64,000 nt of DNA from Microbulbifer sp. Q7 (lineage in GTDB: Bacteria; Pseudomonadota; Gammaproteobacteria; Pseudomonadales; Cellvibrionaceae): NCBI RefSeq assembly GCF_001639145.1, contig NZ_LROY01000002.1, forward strand, positions 1,272,501 to 1,336,500. The letters are read 5' to 3'. A program made the translations under genes and the position numbers. The notes beneath the pieces are model-generated. The model was not told the origin of the DNA, searched no databases, and was given only the letters and a program-made list of their open reading frames with translations. Shown here piece by piece: positions 36,264 to 46,057 of this stretch; position 1 is the stretch's first letter; the number at the start of each line of letters is the position of its first letter.

Positions 36264-36878
36264 GTTTTCTCGACTGGACGTGGCGGGTGTCCCGCCGGCT
36301 CGCACATAGTGAGGATGCAGGAAGCCTGCTCTGCACTCATTAGATTACAAGCCTCGCAAAGCAATACTTCGCTCTGCCCCCAATTATTTCTGTCAGAGAC
36401 CAAATTACCTCCCGGAGGCTACTGAAGGCCAATAGGGAAAAGCTCGCGCCTCTCGGTATACAGGAAACATTCAGGACGGATTTTTTCCTCGCGAACAAAT
36501 CACGCCCGCACCCCTTGTGGGGCGGTGCAATCTATGAGGCTTGAAACGTTTGACAAACTAGTCAAGATGTTCTCCGCGATTCACACATGAATTCTAGCGA
36601 CCACGCAGAACTACGCACCGAGTAATTAGTGCAACCAATTCACAGGGAACGAGATTTAGCTTTTACACCAAAACCTCACGCTGCTCGTCATTCAATCTCT
36701 CCCTTTTACTCCGTAAATTCTATTGAATGGTGCCACCTCCATATATCCTACAACTATTTTTGGGGACCAATAAAACTTCAATTAATTGAATTATTTACAA
36801 GCGGAATTGACAGAAAGCCGAAAATTACCAGCCACCTTAAATCCAGATAGAACCCCACTTAAAACAACAAAATTATAT
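36264..36878. other. A/T-rich non-coding left flank of the island
   Basis: 615 bases without a convincing gene. It starts with a 6-3-6 hairpin (GGCGGG TGT CCCGCC, 36282-36296), becomes A/T-rich towards the right, and holds the 14-base perfect palindrome TTCAATTAATTGAA (36777-36790). No direct copy of the tRNA-Pro 3' end was found. It may be the remnant of an insertion. Confidence 0.5.
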
Positions 36879-39434
36879 TCACCGCACATATTTCATTTTT
36901 AATCCATGCTTATACAAACCACCAGCACGCCACTCTCCGGGGTAACCTGTTCGCTCTTCGAAAACACCAATTTTTTTCATACTCTCAAGAGCAGTTTTTA
37001 TTTTTGTTAAATCCACATCCAAACTACCCTGCAGGTTGCGAGCCATTTCATTTCTCTTGAATGGTGTGGCACAACCCTCAAAAAGCGAGACAAATTGATC
37101 CACAAGCTCGCGATTACGACTAACATTTTCATCCAGATACAAAACGTTGTACAACTCTTGAGTAATCTCCTGCATAAATGAAAGCGACGCCAATGAGTGT
37201 GCTTCCAGCATATTCAGGTGGTTCACTTTCCCATCAACGATTGCTTCTCTTTTACTTTTCTTTGATAGAGACTCCAGCTCAAACAGAAAGCGTTCAAAAA
37301 GCCGAGGATAAAATGATGCACCACCATCTTTATCACCAGAAGTGTCCGAAAAATAGGTTTTGAAAAATGTGTAAGTGAGCAAATTGTTCCTGCGTATTTT
37401 TTCCGGAAAAAAACCATGCAGATACAGCTTGTACTCACTTTCCGAAAGAGACCCACTCTTAATATCCGGCAATCTCTTAGCGACCTCTTCAACCTGATCT
37501 CCAAACTCACTCTTAAACCAATCATTCACCAAAATTTTAGCCAAAAGAAAATTAAATATCGCATCTCGATCCCAATATAACTCCACCGTCTTATTGGCGA
37601 TTTGCTGCTCTACATTTTGCACGGACCCAGCCTGAAGATCACTACGCAAGAAAAGTCGAAAATCCACATAATGACTAAATCCCTTATCCGACTGGAGACT
37701 CAACAGAAACATAAAGAGAGACTCGACGAACTCTTTCATATCCTTAGCGGAAACGGCAGTCTCGACGCCATCAATTACAAAAAACCTCTTCTCATCAAGA
37801 GTCTTTAGCTTTTCGGCCACGACTGCTGGCTTGGCTTGCAACAAGCACAACTCCCCCCCCTGAACAACCCAATTGTCCACAGCACTTTCTAGAAAATCTA
37901 TATTCCTAGTGTCGCCAGCCTCAATAGCAATGCTCAACAACGCCCACCAAAATGATTGGTAATCCCCATCAACTGACTCAAGAATTTTATTGAAAATAAT
38001 CGAATTACTTTTAACCCCTCCGGATGGAAAGTCATTTGTTGCCAATAACGGCTCAGCCAAACCGCTTCCGATAAAACGCGCAAACAGCCTTGTTTTACCG
38101 GTGCCTTTCCGCCCGAAAATATATTTAAATGGGCTATCATTCTTAAAGAGATTTCGAATAGATCGAGTCTCAACAAAAAGATCTGCAGCGTTCGCACCAC
38201 TCAAAGAAAAATTTGGATCGCCCAAATTTGAATGCTCTCGCTCAATCGAGCCAGACAACTCCAAAACTTCCCTCAAGTTCGAAATGGCAGACAAATTATC
38301 CCTCGACAAACTATCCAGCGGCGGCATTGCGGATCGCAAATAGGCTCGATCATGAAACCAATTAATCCAAAACGTTTTCAGTACTTCATCAGGTAAAGGC
38401 TCAGAATCAGGCCCCGATAGATTTTCTGATATATCGTTCAACAACCCATCAATTTGCGCTATGTGCTTTTTCTCTATTGCTTGGGATGTCGCTTCAGGAT
38501 CGAGAGAGAATGAGACAAATGCTCCGGGGGTTTCGGGATAAACCGAAAAAAGAGACCGGTACAATGAGTGGCGCTCGTTGGAGAGCCCATCTAACCGAAT
38601 GTTGACCACCACCGAACCTGGCCATTGTTGAATTATTGGTACAGCCGAAAGATTAAAACCGGTACGATGATCAAATAACACCACATCGTACCCCTCCCCC
38701 TCTTTTAGAGCTTCGGCATAGGTTTTCAATTTTTCCACACCATCCATTAGGACGCTATTATCCATTGATGCGCGAAGAGCAAAGGCAGAGAAATCCATGT
38801 CGTATTTCTCTGCATCTGGCCTACAAGCGACCAAGTCAACCACCCCCCCCTGTTTAGAGAAGGGTTCAGCTCGTATTGGTTCAATTTCATCAGACCAGCC
38901 ACATATTCCCATAAATGTCGAGGAAATGGAGCTTACGCTTAACCCCATCATTGCAGGCATTGATGGAGCCTCTAGATCCGCGTCTACAATTAAGACTCTA
39001 TAGCCACTCTCCGAGAGCGACGCAGCTAAAGCACAAAGGACACTAGATCGTGCTTGGCCACCCTTATAGCCATAAAAATGAATTGCTCTCACACCTTCTG
39101 ATCGTGCGATTATGGGAAGCCCGCCTCTCGAGCCTCTATCCAGTAGCGGCAACCAATGAGCAACAGATCCTGTTGATGGAATATAAAAATACTCACTCTC
39201 CCTTTCCGCCTCTGTTACCGGTTTTATCTCTATCGAATTTAAAATACAAAGCCGCTCTATCATTGCGAGTGGAATCTGCAATTTTTTTGCGACCGCCTGC
39301 AGTCGCGCCTCTTCAGGTACAACGCCAAACTCACTCGCTATACAGAATATATATAAGCATGGCTGTAGATATGAAAGCTCTATGAATTCGTAAGCATTTC
39401 GCAATTCTGTAAGCAATTCTTGTGTTGTTATCAT
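36879..39434 (-). CDS. Two-domain ATPase: variant ParA/MinD-like plus second P-loop NTPase
   Basis: 851 residues. Residues 1-100 are a small helical domain. Residues about 117-300 look like a ParA/MinD-type fold: variant P-loop K124-GGQARSS, VLIVDADLEAP (151-157), and DHRTG (255-259) as Walker B. The signature-loop GK is replaced by R, as in proteins called KGGVGR-variant ATPases. Residues about 430-650 hold a canonical P-loop, GRKGTGKT (441-448), with RFFVIDGVET as Walker B. The last 100 residues look like a winged helix. It is A/T-rich, unlike its neighbours, and has two G8 tracts. ATG 39434 is used; a TTG at 39449 overlaps the upstream gene. The function is unknown; a conflict/defence role is inferred. 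Confidence 0.8.
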   Translation of the reverse strand: MITTQELLTELRNAYEFIELSYLQPCLYIFCIASEFGVVPEEARLQAVAKKLQIPLAMIERLCILNSIEIKPVTEAERESEYFYIPSTGSVAHWLPLLDRGSRGGLPIIARSEGVRAIHFYGYKGGQARSSVLCALAASLSESGYRVLIVDADLEAPSMPAMMGLSVSSISSTFMGICGWSDEIEPIRAEPFSKQGGVVDLVACRPDAEKYDMDFSAFALRASMDNSVLMDGVEKLKTYAEALKEGEGYDVVLFDHRTGFNLSAVPIIQQWPGSVVVNIRLDGLSNERHSLYRSLFSVYPETPGAFVSFSLDPEATSQAIEKKHIAQIDGLLNDISENLSGPDSEPLPDEVLKTFWINWFHDRAYLRSAMPPLDSLSRDNLSAISNLREVLELSGSIEREHSNLGDPNFSLSGANAADLFVETRSIRNLFKNDSPFKYIFGRKGTGKTRLFARFIGSGLAEPLLATNDFPSGGVKSNSIIFNKILESVDGDYQSFWWALLSIAIEAGDTRNIDFLESAVDNWVVQGGELCLLQAKPAVVAEKLKTLDEKRFFVIDGVETAVSAKDMKEFVESLFMFLLSLQSDKGFSHYVDFRLFLRSDLQAGSVQNVEQQIANKTVELYWDRDAIFNFLLAKILVNDWFKSEFGDQVEEVAKRLPDIKSGSLSESEYKLYLHGFFPEKIRRNNLLTYTFFKTYFSDTSGDKDGGASFYPRLFERFLFELESLSKKSKREAIVDGKVNHLNMLEAHSLASLSFMQEITQELYNVLYLDENVSRNRELVDQFVSLFEGCATPFKRNEMARNLQGSLDVDLTKIKTALESMKKIGVFEERTGYPGEWRAGGLYKHGLKMKYVR

Positions 39435-39441
39435 ATTGGTA

Positions 39442-39867
39442 TTAAACAACCTTACTTTGGATAAAAGCGTGAACCCTTTTGGTTAACTGGTGGAGCGTTT
39501 TTAAACACTCTTCTGCAGAGTGTTGGTTATCCCAGTCATTTTCATGTCTGAGATAGCGAATGTACGGATAGTTATCAGGGGGCACCATAGTAGGCCCCGC
39601 CCGCCCCTCGCTCCAAAGCGCAGCAAGAGCATTTCTAAGCTGTGAACCTAAAGGCTTAATTGTTGCACCTTTACTCTTGAGTCTCGGAATACTAGCTAAC
39701 CTAAGGAACATACCAGGGACATCGTGGCTGGGCCTCACCCCTCCCCCCTCTCGCCTCAAAATCCCAACTAGTTCAATTTCAATAGCGACCAAATTGCAAT
39801 AAGCCGCAATTAAATTGTTGTTTGAAGCATGACCAGCGAAAGCTGCGGTATTGTACTTAAGTGACAT
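39442..39867 (-). CDS. Small helical protein partnered with the two-domain ATPase
   Basis: 141 residues, mostly helical by eye: NNLIAAYCNLVAIEIELVGIL near the start and HQLTKRVHAFIQ at the end. A proline/aromatic patch (PPDNYPYIRYLRHENDW) lies between. I do not recognise the family. HEPN-like or adaptor folds are possible but unproven. It ends seven bases before the ATG of the large ATPase gene, and its stop falls within the reach of a TTG start of that gene, so the pair is one operon. A TATACT hexamer lies eight bases before its ATG and no ribosome site is seen, which suggests a near-leaderless transcript. Confidence 0.7.
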   Translation of the reverse strand: MSLKYNTAAFAGHASNNNLIAAYCNLVAIEIELVGILRREGGGVRPSHDVPGMFLRLASIPRLKSKGATIKPLGSQLRNALAALWSEGRAGPTMVPPDNYPYIRYLRHENDWDNQHSAEECLKTLHQLTKRVHAFIQSKVV

Positions 39868-39875
39868 TGTTTAAA

Positions 39876-39881
39876 AGTATA
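39876..39881 (-). promoter_or_regulatory. Candidate -10 element for the island operon
   Basis: TATACT on the minus strand sits within an A/T-rich stretch eight bases before the small gene's ATG. No good -35 hexamer was found 17 bases upstream. If used, the mRNA would start at or next to the ATG. Confidence 0.35.
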
Positions 39882-39991
39882 TTATTCTGAATGAGCACTA
39901 GACATAGTAATTGCTCTGATCAACTTGCTCAAACAATAAGAATGAATAGATTAGCGGCGCCAATTGAATTTGTGCAGCAGAAAGGAAGCAC

Positions 39992-40019
39992 AAAAAAGCC
40001 CGCTCAGTGGCGGGCTTTT
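39992..40019 (-). terminator. Intrinsic terminator downstream of tRNA-Pro
   Basis: The stem AAAAGCCCGC/GCGGGCTTTT has a short loop and six T residues on the minus strand. It lies 28 bases after the tRNA 3' end and marks the boundary with the island. Confidence 0.9.
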
Positions 40020-40046
40020 AAGTCGTTGGCTAGGCAACGTAAATAA

Positions 40047-40123
40047 TGGTCGGAGTGGCCGGATTTGAACCGACGACCACCACACCCCCAGTGTGGTGCG
40101 CTACCAGGCTGCGCTACACTCCG
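40047..40123 (-). tRNA. tRNA-Pro (anticodon GGG)
   Basis: 77 bases including an encoded CCA. The acceptor stem is CGGAGTG/CACTCCG, the T loop is TTCGAAT, and the anticodon stem CCACA/TGTGG encloses the loop CTGGGGG. It is transcribed in the pheST-ihfA direction and ends in a terminator before the accessory island. Confidence 0.97.
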
Positions 40124-40260
40124 ATAAGAGCAAATCAAGCCGGGTAAAAACTACGTAAGTGCTTGATTTATAAGGGGCATCGCTTGGCGATGAGGCGCAA
40201 ATCATACCGAAGTACGGAGGGAATGCAAGCCCGTTTTGCGCCTTTTTGACTCAGGTTAGA

Positions 40261-40626
40261 TCAGGCTTCCACTTCCAGCAATTCCAGCACACCTTCCAGC
40301 TCGGCGATCATTTGCGGGATCACCTGTTGCAGCTGTACGGTCTGAACTTTTTCTGAGCTGCCGGTTTCCATCTGCAGGCGTGCGCCGCCGATGGTGTAGC
40401 CTTCTTCGTACAGGAGTGCGCGGATCTGGCGGATGAGGATGACGTCCTGGTGCTGGTAGTAGCGGCGGTTGCCGCGACGCTTCACCGGACTGAGCTGCGG
40501 GAATTCCTGTTCCCAGTAGCGCAGCACATGCGGTTTGACTGCACAAAGCTCACTCACTTCACCAATGGTGAAATAGCGCTTGCCCGGGATTACCGGGAGT
40601 TCGCTGTTATGACTCGCTTCCAGCAT
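40261..40626 (-). CDS. MerR family transcriptional regulator (ihfA-linked)
   Basis: 121 residues. The MerR winged helix is clear: [63 protein letters not shown]. It lacks metal-binding cysteines and has only a short C-terminal helix, so it is not a metal sensor. It overlaps the end of ihfA by 20 bases. This linkage to ihfA is conserved in Pseudomonas relatives. Its target is unknown. Confidence 0.93.
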   Translation of the reverse strand: MLEASHNSELPVIPGKRYFTIGEVSELCAVKPHVLRYWEQEFPQLSPVKRRGNRRYYQHQDVILIRQIRALLYEEGYTIGGARLQMETGSSEKVQTVQLQQVIPQMIAELEGVLELLEVEA

Positions 40627-40912
40627 CTTCTTCTACTCGTGCCTTGAGTTTTTGCCCCGGCTTGAAGGTGACTACCCTTCTTGCGGAAATGGGGATTTCT
40701 TCACCAGTTTTCGGGTTCCGTCCCGGACGCTGGCTTTTGTCACGCAAGTCGAAATTGCCAAACCCCGACAGTTTGACCTGCTCGTTATTTTCAAGGGCGT
40801 TGCGGATTTCCTCGAAGAAATATTCGACGATTTCTTTAGCTTCGCGCTTGTTGAAACCCAGCTCTTCGTACAACTTCTCGGCGAGCCCGGCCTTGGTCAG
40901 TGCCTCTGTCAT
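40607..40912 (-). CDS. ihfA: Integration host factor subunit alpha
   Basis: 101 residues. A DNA-bending HU-family protein that pairs with IhfB. The family core is [59 protein letters not shown], including the beta-arm [10 protein letters not shown] that enters the minor groove. The N-terminal [25 protein letters not shown] matches IhfA. It follows pheT at a distance of about 125 bases, the classical gammaproteobacterial order. Confidence 0.96.
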   Translation of the reverse strand: MTEALTKAGLAEKLYEELGFNKREAKEIVEYFFEEIRNALENNEQVKLSGFGNFDLRDKSQRPGRNPKTGEEIPISARRVVTFKPGQKLKARVEEDAGSES

Positions 40913-41038
40913 TGGTTCCTGCCCAACAGATTCAGAGGCGTCGACTCCGGTTTAAGCCTGGTACCGCATCGGCTTGGAACCCGGTAGCAGACGCTCTCGG
41001 GATACGCGCATCAGCCACGTATCCCGGAGCGGACCGGT

Positions 41039-43429
41039 TTAACGCTGGCTGGCGTTGTATTTTTGTTCTAATTGACCGACTACCGCATCAATGGCGGCAT
41101 TGATTTCTTCGTCGTTAAGGGTGCGCGAGGGATGCTGAAAGGTCAAGCCCATCGCGACACTTTTTCTATTAAAATCAATGCCTTTGCCCTGATAGACGTC
41201 AAAAACGTTGAAGTCTGTCAAAAATTCGCCGGAAGCTGCGATGGCGGTTTGCGCCAGCTGGCCTACGGGGATTTCAGCATCCACCAGCACGGCGAGGTCG
41301 CGGCGCACCTCCGGGAACTTGGATAGCGGAGCAAAGGCAGGAATGACCGCCTGCCCCAATTCATCCAGGCTCAACTCAAACAGGAAGGCGCCCTTGGGCA
41401 GGTCGTAGGCCTTCTGCAGTTCCGGGTGCAGGGCACCCAGTACGCCCACAGGCTCGCCATTGCGCAGCAGCTCGGCGCACTGCCCCGGGTGCAGCGCGGG
41501 GTGTTTGGCCGGTACGAAGGTGAACTCGGCCTCGGCTTCGTAATGGGTCAGCAGGGCTTCCACGTCGGCCTTGATATCGTAGAAATCCACCAGATCTTTG
41601 GAACCGGCCCAGCCTTCTGGCTGACGGGTGCCGTAGATCAGGCCGGCGATCATGCGCTCCTGCTTGAGTGCTTCGCGAGACTGGTCATGGCCGGGAACGA
41701 AACGCAGCCCGGTCTCGAACAGGCGCAGGCGATCCTGCTGGCGGTTGAGATTGTACTGCAGGGTTTTGACCAGGCCCGCCATCAGGGTTGGGCGCATCAC
41801 CGAGAGCTCTGCACTGATGGGGTTCTGCAGGGCTACCGGCTCTACTTCCGGGTCGAATTTGGCGGAAGCGTCGCGATCGATAAAGCTGAAGGTGATGGCC
41901 TCTTGATAGCCGCGGGCCAGCAGGGTCTGCTCCAGGCGGGATTGCGCCACCTCCGCTTCGGCGCGGGGCACGATGTCCAGCGCGGCCTTCATGGCAACGC
42001 TGGGGATACGGTTGTAGCCGTAGACCCGCGCCAGCTCTTCCAGCAGGTCGGATTCGATGGCGATATCGAAGCGGAAGCTGGGCACCAGGAAGGTCCAGCC
42101 GTCGGCGTCTTCACCAATCTTTTCCAGCCCCAGGCGGGTGATAATCTCGACGATCTCGGCATCGCTCATGTCGATGCCCAGGCCGCGGCTCACGCGCTGA
42201 CGGCGCAGGGTGATTTTGCGCTCGGCAGGCATCGCCTCGGTGACTTCGCGCAGGTGGACCGGACCCGGCTCGCCGCCGACGATCTCCAGCAGCAGCTGGG
42301 TAGCGCGCTCGATGGCCTTTTCCTGCAGACGGTAGTCGACGCCGCGCTCAAAGCGGTGCGAGGAGTCGGTGTGCAGGCCGTAGGAACGCGCCTTGCCGGC
42401 AATGGCCAGCGGGCTGAAGAAGGCACTTTCCAAGAAGATGTCTTTGGTGGCTTTGGTGACGGAAGAATCCAGGCCACCCATGATGCCGGCGATGGCCAGC
42501 GGGCCTTTTTCGTCGGTAATCAGCAGGGTGTCGGCATTCAGCTCTACTTCCTGCTCGTCCAGCAGGGTGAGCTTCTCGCCCTGCTCTGCCATACGCACCG
42601 TGATACCGCCGTTCAGTTTGGCGAGGTCGAAGGCGTGCATGGGCTGGCCCAGCTCCAGCAGTACGTAGTTGGTAACGTCTACCACCGGATCGATGCTGCG
42701 TAGTCCGCTGCGACGCAGGCGCTCCTGCATCCACAGGGGTGTTTGTGCATCGATATTGATGTTGCGGATGATGCGGCCTACGTAGCGCGGGCAGGCATTT
42801 TCGGCCAGCAGGGAAACCGGCAGGCTGTCGCCGATCACCGGGGCAACTGGCTCAATGGCCGGCTCGCAGACTTCGCAGCGGTTCAGTACGCCCACTTCGC
42901 GGGCAATGCCGGCGACGCCGAGACAGTCTGAACGGTTCGGGGTGAGATCCACCTCGATGGTGCTGTCGTCCAGCTTCAGGTATTCACGCAGGTCGGTGCC
43001 GGTGACGGCGTCTTCGGGCAGCTCCCAGATGCCGTCGCTGTCGTCACCCAGTTCCAGTTCGGTCTGGGCACACAGCATGCCGAAGCTCTCGACTCCGCGC
43101 AGCTTGGCTTTCTTGATTTTGAAATCGCCGGGCAGTTTGGCGCCGACGAGGGCGAACGGAATCTTGATGCCGGTGCGCGCATTGGGTGCGCCGCAGACTA
43201 CCTGCATCTCCCCGTCCGGGTGGCCCTTCACTTTGCACACGCGCAGCTTGTCGGCGTCCGGGTGCTGCTCGCAGCCCACAATTTCACCCACCACCACACC
43301 GGAAAATGCGCCGGCTACGGGTTCTACGGCGTCTACTTCCAGGCCCGCCATGGTGATCTGGTCGGCCAGCTGTTGTGCTGTCAGGTCCGGGTTTACCCAC
43401 TCCCGTAACCAGGCGTTGCTGAATTTCAT
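41039..43429 (-). CDS. pheT: Phenylalanyl-tRNA synthetase beta subunit
   Basis: 796 residues, full length. Domains in order are the N-terminal B1 and OB-fold tRNA-binding region (VVVGEIVGCEQHPDADKLRVCKV), the B3/B4 editing domain (DPVVDVTNYVLLELGQPMHAFDL), B5, the catalytic-like core (VYGYNRIPSVAM), and a C-terminal anticodon-binding domain (FPEVRRDLAVLVD). It forms the alpha2-beta2 enzyme with PheS, whose gene lies 80 bases upstream. Confidence 0.97.
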   Translation of the reverse strand: MKFSNAWLREWVNPDLTAQQLADQITMAGLEVDAVEPVAGAFSGVVVGEIVGCEQHPDADKLRVCKVKGHPDGEMQVVCGAPNARTGIKIPFALVGAKLPGDFKIKKAKLRGVESFGMLCAQTELELGDDSDGIWELPEDAVTGTDLREYLKLDDSTIEVDLTPNRSDCLGVAGIAREVGVLNRCEVCEPAIEPVAPVIGDSLPVSLLAENACPRYVGRIIRNINIDAQTPLWMQERLRRSGLRSIDPVVDVTNYVLLELGQPMHAFDLAKLNGGITVRMAEQGEKLTLLDEQEVELNADTLLITDEKGPLAIAGIMGGLDSSVTKATKDIFLESAFFSPLAIAGKARSYGLHTDSSHRFERGVDYRLQEKAIERATQLLLEIVGGEPGPVHLREVTEAMPAERKITLRRQRVSRGLGIDMSDAEIVEIITRLGLEKIGEDADGWTFLVPSFRFDIAIESDLLEELARVYGYNRIPSVAMKAALDIVPRAEAEVAQSRLEQTLLARGYQEAITFSFIDRDASAKFDPEVEPVALQNPISAELSVMRPTLMAGLVKTLQYNLNRQQDRLRLFETGLRFVPGHDQSREALKQERMIAGLIYGTRQPEGWAGSKDLVDFYDIKADVEALLTHYEAEAEFTFVPAKHPALHPGQCAELLRNGEPVGVLGALHPELQKAYDLPKGAFLFELSLDELGQAVIPAFAPLSKFPEVRRDLAVLVDAEIPVGQLAQTAIAASGEFLTDFNVFDVYQGKGIDFNRKSVAMGLTFQHPSRTLNDEEINAAIDAVVGQLEQKYNASQR

Positions 43430-43509
43430 AATCTGTCTCTAATTCTGTATTACTTGCGCGCTTCGCGCGGTTCACCGGGCAGATTTTCGCCCCTGCAAAA
43501 TGGATTCGG

Positions 43510-44721
<1,212 letters not shown>

Positions 44722-44739
44722 TCATTCTGCAGGCGCTAA

Positions 44740-45099
44740 TTAAGCTGCCAGGGCTGCCTTGGCTTTTTCAACTACGGCAGCAAAAGCGGCTTTATCGTAT
44801 ACCGCCAGATCAGCCAGAACACGGCGATCCAGTGCGATATCCGCCTTCTTCAGGCCGGCAATCAGTCGGCTGTAGCTCAGGCCTTCAGCGCGGGACTGGG
44901 CGTTGATACGCGTGATCCACAGAGCGCGGAAGTTACGCTTCTTAACGCGACGGTCGCGGTAAGCGTACTGACCAGCTTTGATGACTGCCTGCTTGGCTAC
45001 GCGGAATACACGCGAACGCGCACCGTAATAACCTTTAGCCTGCTTCAGAATTTTCTTGTGACTACGACGCGCCACTACACCACGTTTTACACGGGCCAT
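44740..45099 (-). CDS. rplT: 50S ribosomal protein L20
   Basis: 119 residues. The family start [38 protein letters not shown] is intact, as is [25 protein letters not shown]20 binds 23S rRNA early in assembly and in many bacteria also represses its own operon. It lies 36 bases downstream of rpmI. Confidence 0.98.
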   Translation of the reverse strand: MARVKRGVVARRSHKKILKQAKGYYGARSRVFRVAKQAVIKAGQYAYRDRRVKKRNFRALWITRINAQSRAEGLSYSRLIAGLKKADIALDRRVLADLAVYDKAAFAAVVEKAKAALAA

Positions 45100-45135
45100 A
45101 TCAATATCCTCTTAAAACTTTACGTGTGCAGCCAA

Positions 45136-45330
45136 TTACTTGGCGCGCAGCATACGATCGACCAGGGTGGCATCAGACTTGTTCAAAGTGTTGGTGCCGC
45201 GCAGCTGACGCTTACGCTTGGTGGTCATCTTGGTGAGGATGTGGCTCTTGTTCGCGTGCTTGTGCTTGTAGCCCGAAGCCGTCTTTTTGAAGCGCTTGGC
45301 AGCGCCACTGTGTACTTTTGCTTTCGGCAT
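45136..45330 (-). CDS. rpmI: 50S ribosomal protein L35
   Basis: 64 residues starting [33 protein letters not shown], the standard L35 sequence. The ATG at 45330 has GGAG eight bases upstream; four extra codons before it are not conserved. It sits between infC and rplT. Confidence 0.97.
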   Translation of the reverse strand: MPKAKVHSGAAKRFKKTASGYKHKHANKSHILTKMTTKRKRQLRGTNTLNKSDATLVDRMLRAK

Positions 45331-45380
45331 TTTGTACTCCAAAGTAAATAATGACCCACGAATGGGCTTTGTTTAATGGG

Positions 45381-45400
45381 CCACAGGCCGAGACCTGTGG
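45381..45400 (-). promoter_or_regulatory. Leader hairpin before rpmI-rplT
   Basis: CCACAGG and CCTGTGG pair around a 6-base loop in the 144-base infC-rpmI gap. A second small CCCA/TGGG hairpin (45355-45366) lies nearer the start. Such structures serve as L20 autoregulatory sites in other bacteria; here that is inferred. Confidence 0.4.
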
Positions 45401-45474
45401 CTATGCGGGAGTGAGAAGGCAGCCGTCGCCCGATCACTTCCCGAAAAGAAGACTCAAGTATTGCTACTCAAGCC

Positions 45475-46014
45475 TTACTTTTTCTTTTTACTGGGGGCGA
45501 TGACCATGATCATCTGACGGCCTTCCATCTTCGGCCGCTGCTCCACAGTACCCAGCTCCTCGAGATCTTTCTCGATACGCTGCATCATTTCCATCCCCAG
45601 CTCCTGGTGGGCCATTTCACGGCCGCGGAAGCGCAGGGAGACTTTTGCCTTGTCGCCCGCTTCCAGGAAGCGGGTCAGGTTGCGCAGCTTGATCTGGTAG
45701 TCGCCGATATCGGTACCGGGACGGAACTTCATTTCCTTGATCTGCTGCTGCTTTTGTTTCTTCTTAGCCGCATTTTTGGCCTTTTTGGCCTCAAAAATGT
45801 GCTTACCATAGTCCATGATCTTACAGACTATGGGATCGGAGTCCGAGGCAATTTCAACGAGATCCAGGCTGGCCTTCTGTGCTAGTTCCAGCGCCTCTTC
45901 CAGAGAGACAATACCTACCTGTTCACCATCCGCACCAATCAGTCGCAGTTGCGACGCCTCGATCTGATCATTGATACGGGCCTTCTTGGACTTTCCTTTC
46001 ATATCTCGTTTAAT
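45475..46014 (-). CDS. infC: Translation initiation factor IF-3
   Basis: 179 residues if read from an AUU start at 46014 ([19 protein letters not shown]), or 175 from the ATG at 46002. The AUU reading is preferred: GGAG lies nine bases before it, nothing precedes the ATG, and the resulting IKRDM segment matches the IKREM start known in Pseudomonas. AUU starts are the known autoregulatory device of infC. The body is intact ([65 protein letters not shown]). Confidence 0.95.
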   Translation of the reverse strand: MKRDMKGKSKKARINDQIEASQLRLIGADGEQVGIVSLEEALELAQKASLDLVEIASDSDPIVCKIMDYGKHIFEAKKAKNAAKKKQKQQQIKEMKFRPGTDIGDYQIKLRNLTRFLEAGDKAKVSLRFRGREMAHQELGMEMMQRIEKDLEELGTVEQRPKMEGRQMIMVIAPSKKKK

Positions 46015-46057
46015 AACACTCGTCTCCGATAATTAATAATGTGTCTACAAAGGCGCT

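Noticed and set aside
36629..36850. 73-codon plus-strand open frame in the island flank
   Set aside because: It starts with GTG without a ribosome site and has no recognisable features.
36264..40123. Attachment-site direct repeat of tRNA-Pro
   Set aside because: I looked for the tRNA 3' end sequence in the left flank and found no copy.
41426..42703. Plus-strand open frame opposite pheT
   Set aside because: A shadow of a conserved essential gene.
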